A DNA stretch of 64,000 nt from Streptosporangium roseum DSM 43021 (GTDB lineage Bacteria > Actinomycetota > Actinomycetes > Streptosporangiales > Streptosporangiaceae): NCBI RefSeq assembly GCF_000024865.1, contig NC_013595.1, positions 5,456,001-5,520,000 of the forward strand, in the 5' to 3' direction. A model generated the notes under the pieces. That model did no database searches, was not told the origin of the DNA, and worked only from the letters and a program-made list of their open reading frames with translations. Positions 10,195 through 18,619 of the stretch are shown here, piece after piece. Position 1 is the stretch's first letter, and every line of letters starts with the position of its first letter. The position numbers and the translations under genes are program-made.

Positions 10195-10384
10195 TTCCTA
10201 TGGCTACGGTGAGCCGCCACCCAGTTGATCACCCGGTCTGTGGGTGTACGAGAATCGATCGGCTGATGAGCATCGGGCCCGGCCGAGGTACGGGAAAAGC
10301 GGCCATAGGTTGATCTTGGAAGAGAAGTTGTGCCCCGATCGCGCCGGGTCACGGCCCCGGTCCCCTATCCCTGGCCCACGGTTA

Positions 10385-10590
10385 TCCCTGACCCACGGTG
10401 CAAAGTGGCGGCCGGGACCGACGGCGTGGCCCAGTGCTTCTTGGCCCGGCACCAGGCGAGCCAGGAGGTGAGGTGACGGCGGCGCGGTTGCGGTTCCAGG
10501 TCGCCGGCGCGCTCGCGCCCCACAGCTCGGCGAGCGCGGTGCCGACCTCGGCGAGCGGCCGTGTCGGAGCGTGACGAAATCGAAGGTCCG
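10385..10590 (-). pseudogene. Fragment of a tyrosine recombinase (phage-type integrase)
   Basis: On the reverse strand one frame reads TRPLAEVGTALAELWG, then PATWNRNRAAVTSWLAWCRAK. That is the SAM-like N-terminal DNA-binding domain of tyrosine recombinases (…TWNRNRAAVRSFLAWC…). The catalytic R-H-R-Y domain is missing. The rest of the 10.2-10.69 kb gap holds no gene I can support. It suggests an old integration event beside rph. Confidence 0.5.
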
Positions 10591-10692
10591 ATCAGCGCGC
10601 TCATCGCGGCAGATCCGGATGCCGAGCAGGTCAGTGCCGCTTGGAAAATATGTGCTCGGCAAGGCGGACGGGCCTTCCCAGTGAGTGGTCGG

Positions 10693-13290
10693 TCAAGGCA
10701 GAATCTCGACGTACCCGTCGCTTCCGTGCACGCGGATCCGCTGCCCATCGGGAATCAGCCGGGTTGCATCCACCACACCGACGACAGCCGGCAGGCCGTA
10801 CTCCCGTGCGATCACTGCGCCGTGTGTCATCAATCCTCCGACCTCCGTCACCAGGCCTGTGACGGCGACGAAGAGGGGCGTCCAGCTCGGGTCCGTGTGG
10901 GCCGTGACGAGGATGTCACCCGGTTCGAGATCAGCCTGGGCCATGTCCAGGATGACGCGGGCGCGCCCTTCGATGGTCCCGGCGGAGACCGGTAGGCCGA
11001 TCAGGGCGCCGGTCGGCACGTCGTCGCGTCGGTACGCCCCGGTGATGACCTCGCCATCCGATGTCAGCACCCGGGGCGGCGTGAGCGCGTGGTACGACCG
11101 GAACGCGTCCTTACGCTGCCGGATCAGCTCGTCATCCACCTGGTTCGAGCGCACGACGTCGTGGAGCTCCTGGAACGTGAGGTAGAAGACGTCCTCCTTC
11201 TCGGGGAGCACGTTGGCCTGCACGAGGCGCTCGGCCTCTTCCAGCAAGGCCTGCTTGTAGACGAAGTAGCGGCTGACGATGCCGTACTTCGGGTACTCCC
11301 GGTAGCCGATGAAGGTCCGGACCCGGTCGATCATCCGCTTGGTCTCGTCGGCCTTCTGCTCCCCGTCCGGCAGTGCCCGCAGGCGTTCGAGCACCTCCTG
11401 CGCCTTCTTCTGCGCCTCCTGCCGCCCTTGCTCGAAGCGCCGCTCGGCGGCGCCCGGCTCGAAGTTCCTGACGTTGTCGAGGATCACGGGCACGAGCGTG
11501 GTGGGGCGTTCGCGCCAACGCGGCCTCGTGATGTCGATCTCGCCGACGCAGCGCATGCCGTACCGGTCGAGGTAGGCCTCGATGGCGTCGCGCGCTTCGG
11601 TCCCGCCCGCGAGCTTCGGCAGCTCGTCCAGGAAGCCGTCGGCCTCGACGCCCTGCAGGAACGCCACCACCTCCGGATGCGGGCGGATCACGTCCGCGAC
11701 GTCGAGCAGCGCCAGTCCCATTTCCGACGTGACGTTGCCGGGGGCGGACAGCGTGAGGGTGTCGGCCGCGTTCTTCTCGCCCAGCCAGTCCCGCAGCCGG
11801 TCGTTGAGCCACCAGGTGGCCTCCATCCCCGCCATGATCGCCTGCATGCTCAACGGATCACTGAGGACCCGCTTGTGCTCCTGGAAGGCCTCCGGCAGGA
11901 AGTCGAACAGCGCCGGTCCGGTCTTCGTCCGGATGTCGCGCCGCAGGGCGGCGATGGACGCCTGGCTGCGCTCGATCAGCTCGGTGACGACGGCCGGATC
12001 GGTCTCGATCGGGGCGGACGCGCCGCCGACCGGCGGCCCGCCGGGACCGCCGTCCGGGAGCGCAGGGACGAAGTCGTGGCGGTCGAGGACGGTCTCCAGC
12101 GCGTCCCTGATCAGCGGATCGGACCTCTCCGCCATCTCCAGGAGTCCGGCGCGGCTCGCGGGCGAGGCCAGGTGCCGGGTGACGTCGACGAACAGCCTCC
12201 CGCCGGCCTCGTGCATCGGCGCCATGGCCGTCAGCTGCCACACGGAGAGCCCCAGTGGCTTCATGGGGTCGGTCATCATCTGCTGATGACCAACGGAGAG
12301 GTAGACGTGGTTCTCCCGGTCGCGGGCCGCGGGGATGGGGAACAGCGTGGTGATTGGCCGGCTCTGCACGATCCGGAAGTCATCGCCGACCAGGCACCAT
12401 TCGATGTCCTGCGGGCGGCCGAAATGCGCTTCGATCCGCCGCCCGAGCTGCACGAGCCGCACGACCTGCGCATCCGTCAGCGCCGGCTGCCCCTGCCGCT
12501 GCGGGTCGATCGCCACCTCCTGCGTCCCGCCAGCCGGCAGGGCGTGAACGGCACGCTGTTTGGCGGCGACCGTCCCGGCGACGACCTCGCCGTCGCGCAC
12601 CTTGAAGACGTCCGGGTTCACCAGGCCGGAGACCAGGGCCTCGCCGAGCCCGAAGCCGGCGTCCACGGTGGCGACCTTCCGGTTGCCCGTGACGGGGTCG
12701 GCCGTGAACAGGATGCCGGCCGCATCCGGGAAGACCATCTGCTGCACGACCACGGCCATGTGAACCTTCCGGTGGTCGAAGCCGTTCCGCACGCGGTAGG
12801 TCACGGCCCGCTCGGTGAACAGCGACGCCCAGCACCGGCTGATGTGCTGGAATATCGCCGCCGGCCCCATGACGTTCAGGTACGTGTCCTGCTGGCCCGC
12901 GAAGGAGGCCGTCGGCATGTCCTCTGCCGTCGCGCTGGATCGTACGGCGTAGGCGGCTTGATCGCCGAGCTGGGCGAGCGCGCGGGTGATCGCCGCCGCC
13001 AGATCGCCCGGGATGGCAATCCCCTCGATGGTCCGGCGGATCTCCGCGCTGAGCGTGCGGATCGCCTCCCGGTCGTCCGGGTTCAGGCGCGACAGCTGAT
13101 CGAGCCGATCGTCGATCGACGGTGCTTCCGCCATGATCCGCCGGAAGGCGGCCGTCGTCACGCAAAACCCAGCCGGCACGCGGATGCCTTCGATCCGCGA
13201 CAGCCCGCCCAGGTGCGCGGCCTTGCCGCCAACGACCGCGACCTGCGTCTCGTCAACCTCTTGAAGATCCAACACGTACTGCTCGATCAT
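10693..13290 (-). CDS. rph: Rifampin phosphotransferase (PEP-synthase-like)
   Basis: 865 residues from ATG 13290, which has GGAGGTATCGCA before it; length matches Rph proteins. Order: ATP-grasp domain (GGKAAHLGGLSRIEGIRVPAGF, AYAVRSSATAEDMPTASFAGQQDTYLNV, IEWCLVGDDFRIVQSRPITTLFP), a central rifamycin-binding domain, and the C-terminal swivelling His domain GGLMTHGAVIAREYGLPAVVG, where the His near residue 823 carries phosphate. The enzyme uses ATP to phosphorylate rifamycins at the C21 hydroxyl, releasing AMP and Pi, and so protects RNA polymerase. Ordinary PEP synthase is excluded by length, MIEQYVLDL start and domain order. A rifamycin-associated element lies upstream on the same strand. 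Confidence 0.93.
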   Translation of the reverse strand: MIEQYVLDLQEVDETQVAVVGGKAAHLGGLSRIEGIRVPAGFCVTTAAFRRIMAEAPSIDDRLDQLSRLNPDDREAIRTLSAEIRRTIEGIAIPGDLAAAITRALAQLGDQAAYAVRSSATAEDMPTASFAGQQDTYLNVMGPAAIFQHISRCWASLFTERAVTYRVRNGFDHRKVHMAVVVQQMVFPDAAGILFTADPVTGNRKVATVDAGFGLGEALVSGLVNPDVFKVRDGEVVAGTVAAKQRAVHALPAGGTQEVAIDPQRQGQPALTDAQVVRLVQLGRRIEAHFGRPQDIEWCLVGDDFRIVQSRPITTLFPIPAARDRENHVYLSVGHQQMMTDPMKPLGLSVWQLTAMAPMHEAGGRLFVDVTRHLASPASRAGLLEMAERSDPLIRDALETVLDRHDFVPALPDGGPGGPPVGGASAPIETDPAVVTELIERSQASIAALRRDIRTKTGPALFDFLPEAFQEHKRVLSDPLSMQAIMAGMEATWWLNDRLRDWLGEKNAADTLTLSAPGNVTSEMGLALLDVADVIRPHPEVVAFLQGVEADGFLDELPKLAGGTEARDAIEAYLDRYGMRCVGEIDITRPRWRERPTTLVPVILDNVRNFEPGAAERRFEQGRQEAQKKAQEVLERLRALPDGEQKADETKRMIDRVRTFIGYREYPKYGIVSRYFVYKQALLEEAERLVQANVLPEKEDVFYLTFQELHDVVRSNQVDDELIRQRKDAFRSYHALTPPRVLTSDGEVITGAYRRDDVPTGALIGLPVSAGTIEGRARVILDMAQADLEPGDILVTAHTDPSWTPLFVAVTGLVTEVGGLMTHGAVIAREYGLPAVVGVVDATRLIPDGQRIRVHGSDGYVEILP

Positions 13291-13439
13291 TGCGATACCT
13301 CCGCGGCAGCCATGCTCCATTGCACTGCACTGGCCGATCGGATCACCGGCGCCTCGAGCTGTGTCGAACCTCTTGTCGGGCACGTCCTCATGTCTGGTGG
13401 GCTTCCCTCTGACGAGTCGGCCGGCCGCTGCGCCCGGTC

Positions 13440-13547
13440 GGGCGGCGCGCCCCCCCGCACCTCCGCGTCAAGCGCCCGCAACTGCACCGCCGATCTCATC
13501 AGCGGTCCGAGGCCGCCGCGTCCCCCGTACATCGACAACACACCCAC
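13440..13547 (-). pseudogene. N-terminal stump of a rifampin-glycosyltransferase-like gene
   Basis: From GTG 13547, with GGAGGG 6 nt upstream, the frame reads VGVLSMYGGRGGLGPLMRSA then VQLRALDAEVRGGAPPD. This follows the start of Rgt/vancomycin-type glycosyltransferases (…VLLSMYGSRGDVEPLVGLAVRLRALGAEVRVCAPPD). Similarity stops after about 36 residues and the frame runs on as junk into rph. It is the first reading frame after the rifamycin-associated element, so the ancestral order was element, glycosyltransferase, phosphotransferase. Confidence 0.65.
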
Positions 13548-13562
13548 GTCGTGCCCTCCATT

Positions 13563-13613
13563 TCCTCGTCGGCGCTGTGTCCGGCCGTTCCTCGTCGGTG
13601 CTGTGTCCGGCCG
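13563..13613. repeat. Tandem 25-bp direct repeat in the rph leader
   Basis: Two copies (13563-13587 and 13589-13613) differ at one base and are separated by one base, a 26-bp period. They lie between the rifamycin-associated element and the glycosyltransferase stump. Function unknown; they may be slippage products. Confidence 0.75.
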
Positions 13614-13620
13614 ACGATTC

Positions 13621-13652
13621 TGCGGCAAGACCCGGGTCTTGCCGCAAGCCCC
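13621..13652 (-). promoter_or_regulatory. Rifamycin-associated element (RAE) within a 26-bp palindrome
   Basis: On the reverse strand 13652-13634 reads GGGGCTTGCGGCAAGACCC, the 19-bp motif known upstream of actinobacterial rifamycin-inactivating genes (rph, rgt, rox, arr, helR). Here it is part of a larger perfect palindrome, TGCGGCAAGACCC (13621-13633) facing GGGTCTTGCCGCA (13634-13646). A GTATAGC -10-like stretch precedes it on the reverse strand (13668-13661). It should confer rifamycin induction on the transcript that ends in rph, 344 bp downstream. Confidence 0.8.
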
Positions 13653-13724
13653 CCTGTGCGCTATACGTTGGAAGTGGCAAGGAGTGAGATCTTCTTGCCT
13701 TTGCTTCTGTCCTCCGCCGCGGGC

Positions 13725-14045
13725 TGAGATCCTTCGACCGCCTGGAGCATGCCGGGTATCTCCGGCGGGTGCCGGACCTCCACGACCGCCGCAGCGCCCT
13801 GGCACTCTCGGACGCCGGTGGCCACGGCCGCATCGCCCGGGTGGGGTTGGCCAGCGCGATCGTCGGTCGGCTCATCATCGCCGCGGCCGAGGTGATCTGG
13901 CCGAGCAACCGGGACCTCGGCGACGTGCTGTTCAGCGTCTCCCCGATCCTGACCGGGGCCGGCCTGGTCACCGCCGGCGTGGCCATCATCCGCGCGGGAG
14001 TCTGGGCCCGGCCGTCCCGGACGCCGTACGCGCGGTCCGGGACGA
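13725..14045 (+). pseudogene. MarR C-terminal piece fused to a membrane-protein piece
   Basis: One continuous frame reads FDRLEHAGYLRRVPDLHDRR and SALALSDAG (the wing and recognition region of a MarR regulator), then runs into VGRLIIAAAEVIWPSNRDLG and an hydrophobic stretch ending AGVAIIRAGVWARP, which looks like a piece of a small integral membrane protein. No credible start lies upstream. Two unrelated genes appear joined by deletion. Confidence 0.45.
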
Positions 14046-14086
14046 CGCCGACGCCGCGCCCGGCTGGGCCGGCCCGGCGGTCCCGA

Positions 14087-14206
14087 GTGGAGGGCCATGT
14101 AGTCGGCCGGTTCCTCGGGCGGCAGGCCCTCGTCGTAGAGGGCGGTCAGGATCTCCTCGTCGGCGATGCCGCTGACCTCGCTCTTTTGGTCCTGTTCGAA
14201 AGGCAT
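14087..14206 (-). CDS. Short hypothetical ORF, possibly broken
   Basis: From ATG 14206 the first 40 residues (MPFEQDQKSEVSGIADEEIL, TALYDEGLPPEEPADYMAL) have natural, acidic composition; beyond that the frame turns into Arg/Pro-rich text typical of antisense reading of the MarR fragment. A frameshift near 14087 would explain this. No family recognised. Confidence 0.25.
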
Positions 14207-14417
14207 TGTCAATCAAATCCTGTTGAGCCAGAGTCTGAAGGGCGGCGTCGCCCGAAGGAAAAGGAGTGCAGGAATTTAGCGACGGCCGTGTAGCGGATAA
14301 CAGTCCCTTATCCGGCACATGCGTCCTGGAGCGCTCTCGACATCCCAGGTCGCCCCTCACCGGGGGCAACAGCCGTTCATGATCCACCGAATATGAGTTC
14401 TGACCTTGATATCCGTT

Positions 14418-14640
14418 GGATCTTCCGCGATGACCGCTGGGACCTCCTGGAGCGGCCGGCACCACCACGTCACCCCGGTCTCGGTCGCACACGCCTTTTG
14501 CACCCTGGAACGGCTCAACCCAAAAGCGCCCGCTCCGGCTTGAGCGCCTACCGGGTCATCGCCGAGCTTCAGTTGCTGCCGGCTTACCGGACTGGGATCT
14601 GCCCCACCTGCCGCCGCCCGTTACCCAGACACGCCCACCC
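14418..14640 (+). pseudogene. C-terminal remnant of an IS701-like transposase
   Basis: One frame gives SWSGRHHHVTPVSVAHAFCT then LERLNPKAPAPA and a stop; a shifted frame continues LSAYRVIAELQLLPAYRTGI and CPTCRRPL. Both match the end of IS701-type transposases of actinomycetes (…W..WHHHVTLVTAAHAFLTLERL…, ..CP.C.RPL). A frameshift and the loss of everything upstream make it dead. Confidence 0.55.
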
Positions 14641-14708
14641 CACCCCCGCCTAACCAAGCCCTACCAGGTTCTGCACAGCAAGAGTCCATCCGAGAAAGGA
14701 TCAAAAAA

Positions 14709-15059
14709 ATGATCACTCGTCGTCGAATCGGCGCTATTGCGCTCGCGGTCGCCCTCGCCACCGTGACCGGCAGCGCCGTGGCGGCTCCCGTGTCGGCCAC
14801 TTCCGCGTCGGCCCTCGGCTGCCAGAGCACCTACGCGACTCTGAATACCTACGGAGGTCCATTGAGCTGGAACTGCCACGGGTCGCACACCATCGCCCCC
14901 TCGATCTCCGCTTCGTTCTCGGCGGGCGGCTGGTCCGGCGCCGTTTACAGCATCGAATATGCGCCCCGCTACTTCTGCGACGGAGATTCGTTCGGTCTGG
15001 GGGATCGCAAGGTGTACGAGGTCTATCTCAATGAGACGAAGCCTGCGCGGTGCAAATAA
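14709..15059 (+). CDS. Small secreted protein with four cysteines
   Basis: 116 residues, preceded by GAGAAAGGA. A Sec signal peptide is evident (RRRIGAIALAVALATVTGSAVAAPVSA), leaving a mature domain of about 80 residues with four Cys (ALGCQST, LSWNCHG, RYFCDGD and KPARCK), enough for two disulfides. The mature part is rich in Ser, Tyr and Gly and ends almost on the last Cys. Small extracellular proteins of this shape include toxins, inhibitors and beta/gamma-crystallin-like domains; no assignment is possible. Confidence 0.75.
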   Translation: MITRRRIGAIALAVALATVTGSAVAAPVSATSASALGCQSTYATLNTYGGPLSWNCHGSHTIAPSISASFSAGGWSGAVYSIEYAPRYFCDGDSFGLGDRKVYEVYLNETKPARCK

Positions 15060-15361
15060 CCAGCGGGAGACCCTGGCGTCACCAGCCCTGAAGCAGCGAG
15101 AAAGGCCAGGCCAAAGCCGTCCGGCAGAATCCTCAGGCCCCTGGAACATCTAGGGTTTGACCTGGCTTGATTCTTTCGTTCGACAGGCGTGAGGCCGGAG
15201 TCAACGCGCGGGCCGGTTAATGACCGGATAAATCAGAGCATGCAGAAGAGCACGATTCCTGAAGATCAAAGAAAAAGGCAATGCCGCCTTGTCGAGCAGC
15301 AGATCCAGAGATTTGCGTCCGAATCACCCCGGAGCAACAAAGAAATGAGAGAGAAGTTCGC

Positions 15362-15955
15362 ATGCGCTTGACGAAGAAAATGGGAGCCCTGGCGACTGCC
15401 TCGATCGCCGCGCTATCCATATTGCCGTCGGCCGCCCAAGCCTCTGCAGCCAGCAAGCAACCAGGCCGAGCGAGCTCGGAAATATCGGCTGCTGTCAATT
15501 GCACGGACACATGGCCTCAATTTCGCCTGCGATCCCGAGCGACGGGGAAATACGTCGCCGTAGAGTACCTGTACACCGGAGATCGCTATGCGATGCTGCG
15601 AGCCCGCGCCGATTACAACAACGCCAACACGTTCACGATGTGCACCATTGACGGCACCACCAACATATGGGTTGGGCTAAAAGTAGTAGGCGGAAGCTAC
15701 GTCACCGCGGAAGTGAACCATCCGGGCGCAATGGACGGCATGCTCCGCGCCCGGTCATCCACCGTCGGCTCATGGGAGCAGTTCGACATCCTGTGCGCAT
15801 CCTCGAACGGCCCAGACCTATGCGACATACGGTCCCGGGGTACAGGTCATTACGTCACAACGGAGGTGAATTACCCCGGGGGTGATGACGGCATGCTCCG
15901 CGCCCGGTCATCCACCGTCGGCTCATGGGAGCAGTTCTACGCCGAAGGCATGTGA
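15362..15955 (+). CDS. Secreted fascin-like beta-trefoil protein
   Basis: 197 residues from ATG 15362 (GAGAGAAG upstream). Signal peptide MRLTKKMGALATASIAALSI then PSAAQASA. The mature protein carries repeats of the fascin/actin-crosslinking kind: FRLRSRATGKYVAVEY…MLRARA, VTAEVNHPG…MLRARS and IRSRGTGHYVTTEVNYPG…MLRARS…WEQF. Such beta-trefoils bind sugars or proteins outside the cell. Its last two repeats share a 51-bp identical DNA segment. It follows another secreted protein by 300 bp. Confidence 0.75.
   Translation: MRLTKKMGALATASIAALSILPSAAQASAASKQPGRASSEISAAVNCTDTWPQFRLRSRATGKYVAVEYLYTGDRYAMLRARADYNNANTFTMCTIDGTTNIWVGLKVVGGSYVTAEVNHPGAMDGMLRARSSTVGSWEQFDILCASSNGPDLCDIRSRGTGHYVTTEVNYPGGDDGMLRARSSTVGSWEQFYAEGM
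15734..15784 (+). repeat. 51-bp identical intragenic repeat, copy 1 (copy 2 at 15887-15937)
   Basis: The 51 bases encoding DGMLRARSSTVGSWEQF are identical in the two copies, with no silent difference. The flanking repeat units have diverged, so a recent duplication or gene conversion is likely. Confidence 0.9.
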
Positions 15956-16229
15956 CGGCGATCAAGTGGCGCGGCATGGTGAGATCATTCGCATGCGCCT
16001 GCCGGTGCGCCGCGAGCGGTAGCCGTACGAGCACCTTGCCGGACCGGGACGCCAAGACAGCGCGACACCCCCGTCCTTCTCCCAGGGCTCCGGCACATTG
16101 ACGATTCGGCCCGTTGAGGGATGATTTCACAGGGTGCACAAGATGAGCAGGCGATGTGAGGCGTAGCCATGTCGGCGGCGGGCCTGGGCCATAGTGACGC
16201 GGCCTTTCTTTCGGAACGCGCCGATGGTC

Positions 16230-16720
16230 AGCTCCGTTGCTGCCGCCGGACGATGCGGTCAGACAGGAGGCGGCTTGCCGGTCGACCTCGTTGCCATTGA
16301 CCTCGGCCGGCACACGGCGAATGGTTCGTTCGCTGGGCGGCCGGCAGATCCCGGTGAACGGGTCATGCCGGCAGCCCGGATGGGCGAGCAAGTCCGGGGA
16401 CGCTTCCTCGGCCCAGTCGCCGCCGACCGCAGCCGTGCCGAAGGTCACTACCGCCAAGATGGTCTCCAGCGCATGTCGGACCTTGTTCGGGCGTCGGGTG
16501 TCCTCGATCGGCCGGAAACGCGCCAAGGTGCCGACGGCGTCCTTGCGGAAGGGGCAGCGCCGACAGGGACGGTCCTGGTGGTCGCGTCGCTCCTCGCTGC
16601 GGTCGATGACGATGGTGACCACGCCCCAGCCGTCGGCGCCGTCGCGGACGCGCACCACGCCCGCGGGCAGGGTGGCCAGTTCGATCCGAGGGTTCCGAGC
16701 AGGGCGCCTTGGCCGGGATC
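16230..16720 (-). pseudogene. DUF6283-like piece joined to an ISAs1-type transposase remnant
   Basis: Reverse-strand frame: ELATLPAGVVRVRDGADGWG…DRPCRRCPFRKDAVGTLARF resembles the Cys-rich start of DUF6283 proteins (PCxxCPxRxD). It then changes to RHALETILAVVTFGTAAVGG, LLAHPGCRHDPFTGICRPPSERTIRRVPAEVNG, the N-terminal domain of ISAs1-family transposases. No DDE catalytic residues remain. The 15.96-16.84 kb gap contains nothing else I can support. Confidence 0.5.
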
Positions 16721-16845
16721 GGCCTACTTTGCGGCTGGTGACACGGACCCGGGTGGAGGGCCGATGCAGCGGCTCGGACGCCGCCTGATCGGTCGCTACG
16801 CCGGCGTCGTGCGCCCGGCGACGTGACCCCGCGGCCGGGTCGCGG

Positions 16846-17223
16846 TCATGACGAGGCCGGCGCCGCCGCACCGGCCGCCAGAGCCGCCTGCACGATGCGG
16901 ATCGCCTCGCCCGCGTCGATGCCGACGCTGGCGATCACGGCGGCGTAGTCGGCAGCGGCCCGGCGGGCCCGCTCCCGGCCTTCCTCGCCGGCGGCCGCCA
17001 CGAACGAGCCCGCCCGCCCGCGCGTCTCGATCAGCCCCGCCTCCTCCAGCTCCCGGTAGGCCCGGCCGACCGTGTTGACGGCCAGGCCGAGGTCGGCCGC
17101 CAGGTGGCGGATGGTCGGCAGCCGGGCGCCCACGGCCAGCGTGCGGTCCTGGATCTGCCGGGCGAGCTGGGCCCGCAGCTGCTCGAACGGCGGTACCGGC
17201 GAGGCCGCATCGATGACGATCAT
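16846..17223 (-). CDS. GntR-family regulator, YtrA subfamily
   Basis: 125 residues. Short GntR protein: winged HTH PPFEQLRAQLARQIQDRTLA, GARLPTIRHLAADLGLAVNTVGRAYRELEEAGLIETRGRAGSFV, then only about 50 residues of helical tail, as in YtrA proteins, which have no large ligand domain. Its ATG overlaps the TGA of the upstream membrane-protein gene by 4 bp (ATGA), so both are one operon. YtrA-type regulators usually repress their own ABC or membrane operon; the operator is likely the inverted repeat at 18041-18090. Confidence 0.9.
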   Translation of the reverse strand: MIVIDAASPVPPFEQLRAQLARQIQDRTLAVGARLPTIRHLAADLGLAVNTVGRAYRELEEAGLIETRGRAGSFVAAAGEEGRERARRAAADYAAVIASVGIDAGEAIRIVQAALAAGAAAPASS

Positions 17224-18032
17224 CGGACGCTCATGGCCCGCCGGGCCACCGTCGCGCACGACGGCGTCCTGGCATGGAGCGCGACGCACGCGGCCAGGCT
17301 CAGGACCAGGTAGGCGACCGCGGCGGCATTCCACCAGCCGGGCGCGGTGCCGAACAGCACCACCGGCAGCGACCACTGCACGTTCGGCGTGGTGAGCTCG
17401 CGGGCGTCTTCGACGCGCATGATGACGTCGGCGGTCAGCGACTCCTCGTCCTCCGCCACGACCGGGAAGCTGAGCAGGTGGCGCAGCTGCATGGCGGTGA
17501 TGGCCGTCGCGCCGAGCAGGCCGATCAGCACGACGACGGCCAGCTGCCGCACGGTGGGGTCGGGAACGACCATGGCGCTTGCGGCCAGCACCATCGCGGC
17601 GGCGAACGTGGCGACGGCGAAAATGGCGTACGGCCGGCCGAGCACGGTCCGCCAGCCGGGCTGGATCGGATGGGCGGCCCTGCGCGACAGCGTCGCGCCC
17701 GCCCGCTGGTCGACGCGTCGCACCCACCGGTCGAGCAGGGACTGTGCCAGCAGTAGCCCGGCCACCGACGCGGCCAGGGCCAGCAGCGACAGCGGTCGAT
17801 GCGGCTGGAGGCCGCCGAAAGCGGAAGTGGCGGCGAGGGCGCTCACGATGATCAGCGCGGCCAGGATGACGGAAGTGGCCAGGCGGGCGCGTCTGCGGAC
17901 CGCCAGCCGGCTGGCCAGCAGCGGGGTCGGGCGCGCGCCGGCCAGGTCGTGCTGGGCCAGCCACTCTCCCGCCAGTCGCAGATCGGCCGCACGCGTCGGC
18001 GGGCCGGCGTCCGGTAACGGTTCACGGGTCAT
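17220..18032 (-). CDS. Integral membrane protein paired with the GntR regulator
   Basis: 270 residues from ATG 18032 (AAAGGAGGCGCT upstream). A cytoplasmic N-terminal part of about 60 residues precedes roughly six hydrophobic segments in two groups (LATSVILAALIIVSALAAT, LSLLALAASVAGLLLAQSLL; then YAIFAVATFAAAMVLAASAM, LAVVVLIGLLGATAITAMQL, and one close to the C-terminus). This resembles DUF1648-type proteins commonly coupled to YtrA regulators. No transport motif is visible; role unknown, perhaps envelope stress. Confidence 0.75.
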   Translation of the reverse strand: MTREPLPDAGPPTRAADLRLAGEWLAQHDLAGARPTPLLASRLAVRRRARLATSVILAALIIVSALAATSAFGGLQPHRPLSLLALAASVAGLLLAQSLLDRWVRRVDQRAGATLSRRAAHPIQPGWRTVLGRPYAIFAVATFAAAMVLAASAMVVPDPTVRQLAVVVLIGLLGATAITAMQLRHLLSFPVVAEDEESLTADVIMRVEDARELTTPNVQWSLPVVLFGTAPGWWNAAAVAYLVLSLAACVALHARTPSCATVARRAMSVR

Positions 18033-18040
18033 AGCGCCTC

Positions 18041-18090
18041 CTTTGTCGCAAGCTTTGTAGCAACATGGTGCGTCATACCTTGCGACAAAG
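18041..18090 (-). promoter_or_regulatory. Operator of the GntR/membrane-protein operon
   Basis: CTTTGTCGCAAG (18041-18052) and CTTGCGACAAAG (18079-18090) are perfect 12-bp inverted copies 26 bp apart. A third half-site CTTTGTAGCAA (18053-18063) follows the first. The block starts 9 bp upstream of the membrane-protein start and covers its expected promoter. Confidence 0.7.
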
Positions 18091-18619
18091 TCAACGCCCC
18101 GTGGGCGCTCGTCGTCCCGGTGGCGCGAGCCCCGGCTCAGCGGCAGCCGTCGCCGTGGACCATCGAGTGGGGGTGCTGTTGAGAAACGTGTCACCAGTCG
18201 TCAAGGAGAGAGCGAAGATGCAGGTCAGCGGCTTACATCGAGGAGCTGCGACGGGTCCGACGGGGTGATGCCTCCATGAAGGCATACCTTCCTGAACTGC
18301 AGAGACCTCGCGGTTTGGGACTGGTGACATGTTTCCTGACGGCATCCCTTATAGAAACGCTCCCGGAAATGAGGCGTTGTAGTCCGGGTAGAACCGCCTG
18401 CATGCGGCCTGCCGGCTTGGGATGCTCCCGGCATGAACCGAACCCTCATCGCCGAGTTCGCCGGCGGCGATTTCGAGCGGGCGCTGTTTCGGATCGGCAG
18501 TTCTACACGCTGGTCGGCAGATCGCCCGAGGCACAGGGGTGGGACCGGAATACGCCAGAAACCTGCCGTGGTGTCCGGTAAGCACTGGTCAGCGGGTGGC
18601 CGAGCCTGGACTGATCAGA
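18091..18619. other. Gap without a supportable gene
   Basis: Short frames exist on both strands but none shows a domain or ribosome binding site worth calling. The left copy of a 35-bp inverted repeat lies inside it at 18534-18568. Confidence 0.6.
18534..18568. repeat. 35-bp inverted repeat, left copy (right copy at 19538-19572)
   Basis: The 35 bases recur in inverted orientation at 19538-19572 with a single mismatch, enclosing the hydrolase gene 18620-19345. Both copies can be read as the same short peptide text (GWDRNTPETCR), so they may be two pieces of one repeated coding sequence instead of mobile-element ends. Confidence 0.75.

Noticed and set aside
13563..13613. Possible CRISPR or operator array
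   Set aside because: Only two tandem copies separated by one base, with no spacers and no cas genes; a simple duplication.
11089..14175. Long forward ORF of about 1028 codons
   Set aside because: It is the complement of the rph gene; composition is the His/Arg/Asp-rich text of GC-rich antisense frames, without domains.
13661..14212. Reverse ORF of 183 codons as a full gene
   Set aside because: Only the first ~40 residues look natural; the rest is antisense to the MarR fragment.
15855..16871. Reverse ORF of 338 codons taken as one protein
   Set aside because: It strings together a DUF6283-like piece, a transposase piece and antisense text, so it was annotated as pseudogene fragments.
18276..18581. 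101-codon forward ORF in the gap before the DLH-like gene
   Set aside because: No start context or recognisable domain; it shares only the 35-bp repeat text with the other side of the DLH gene.
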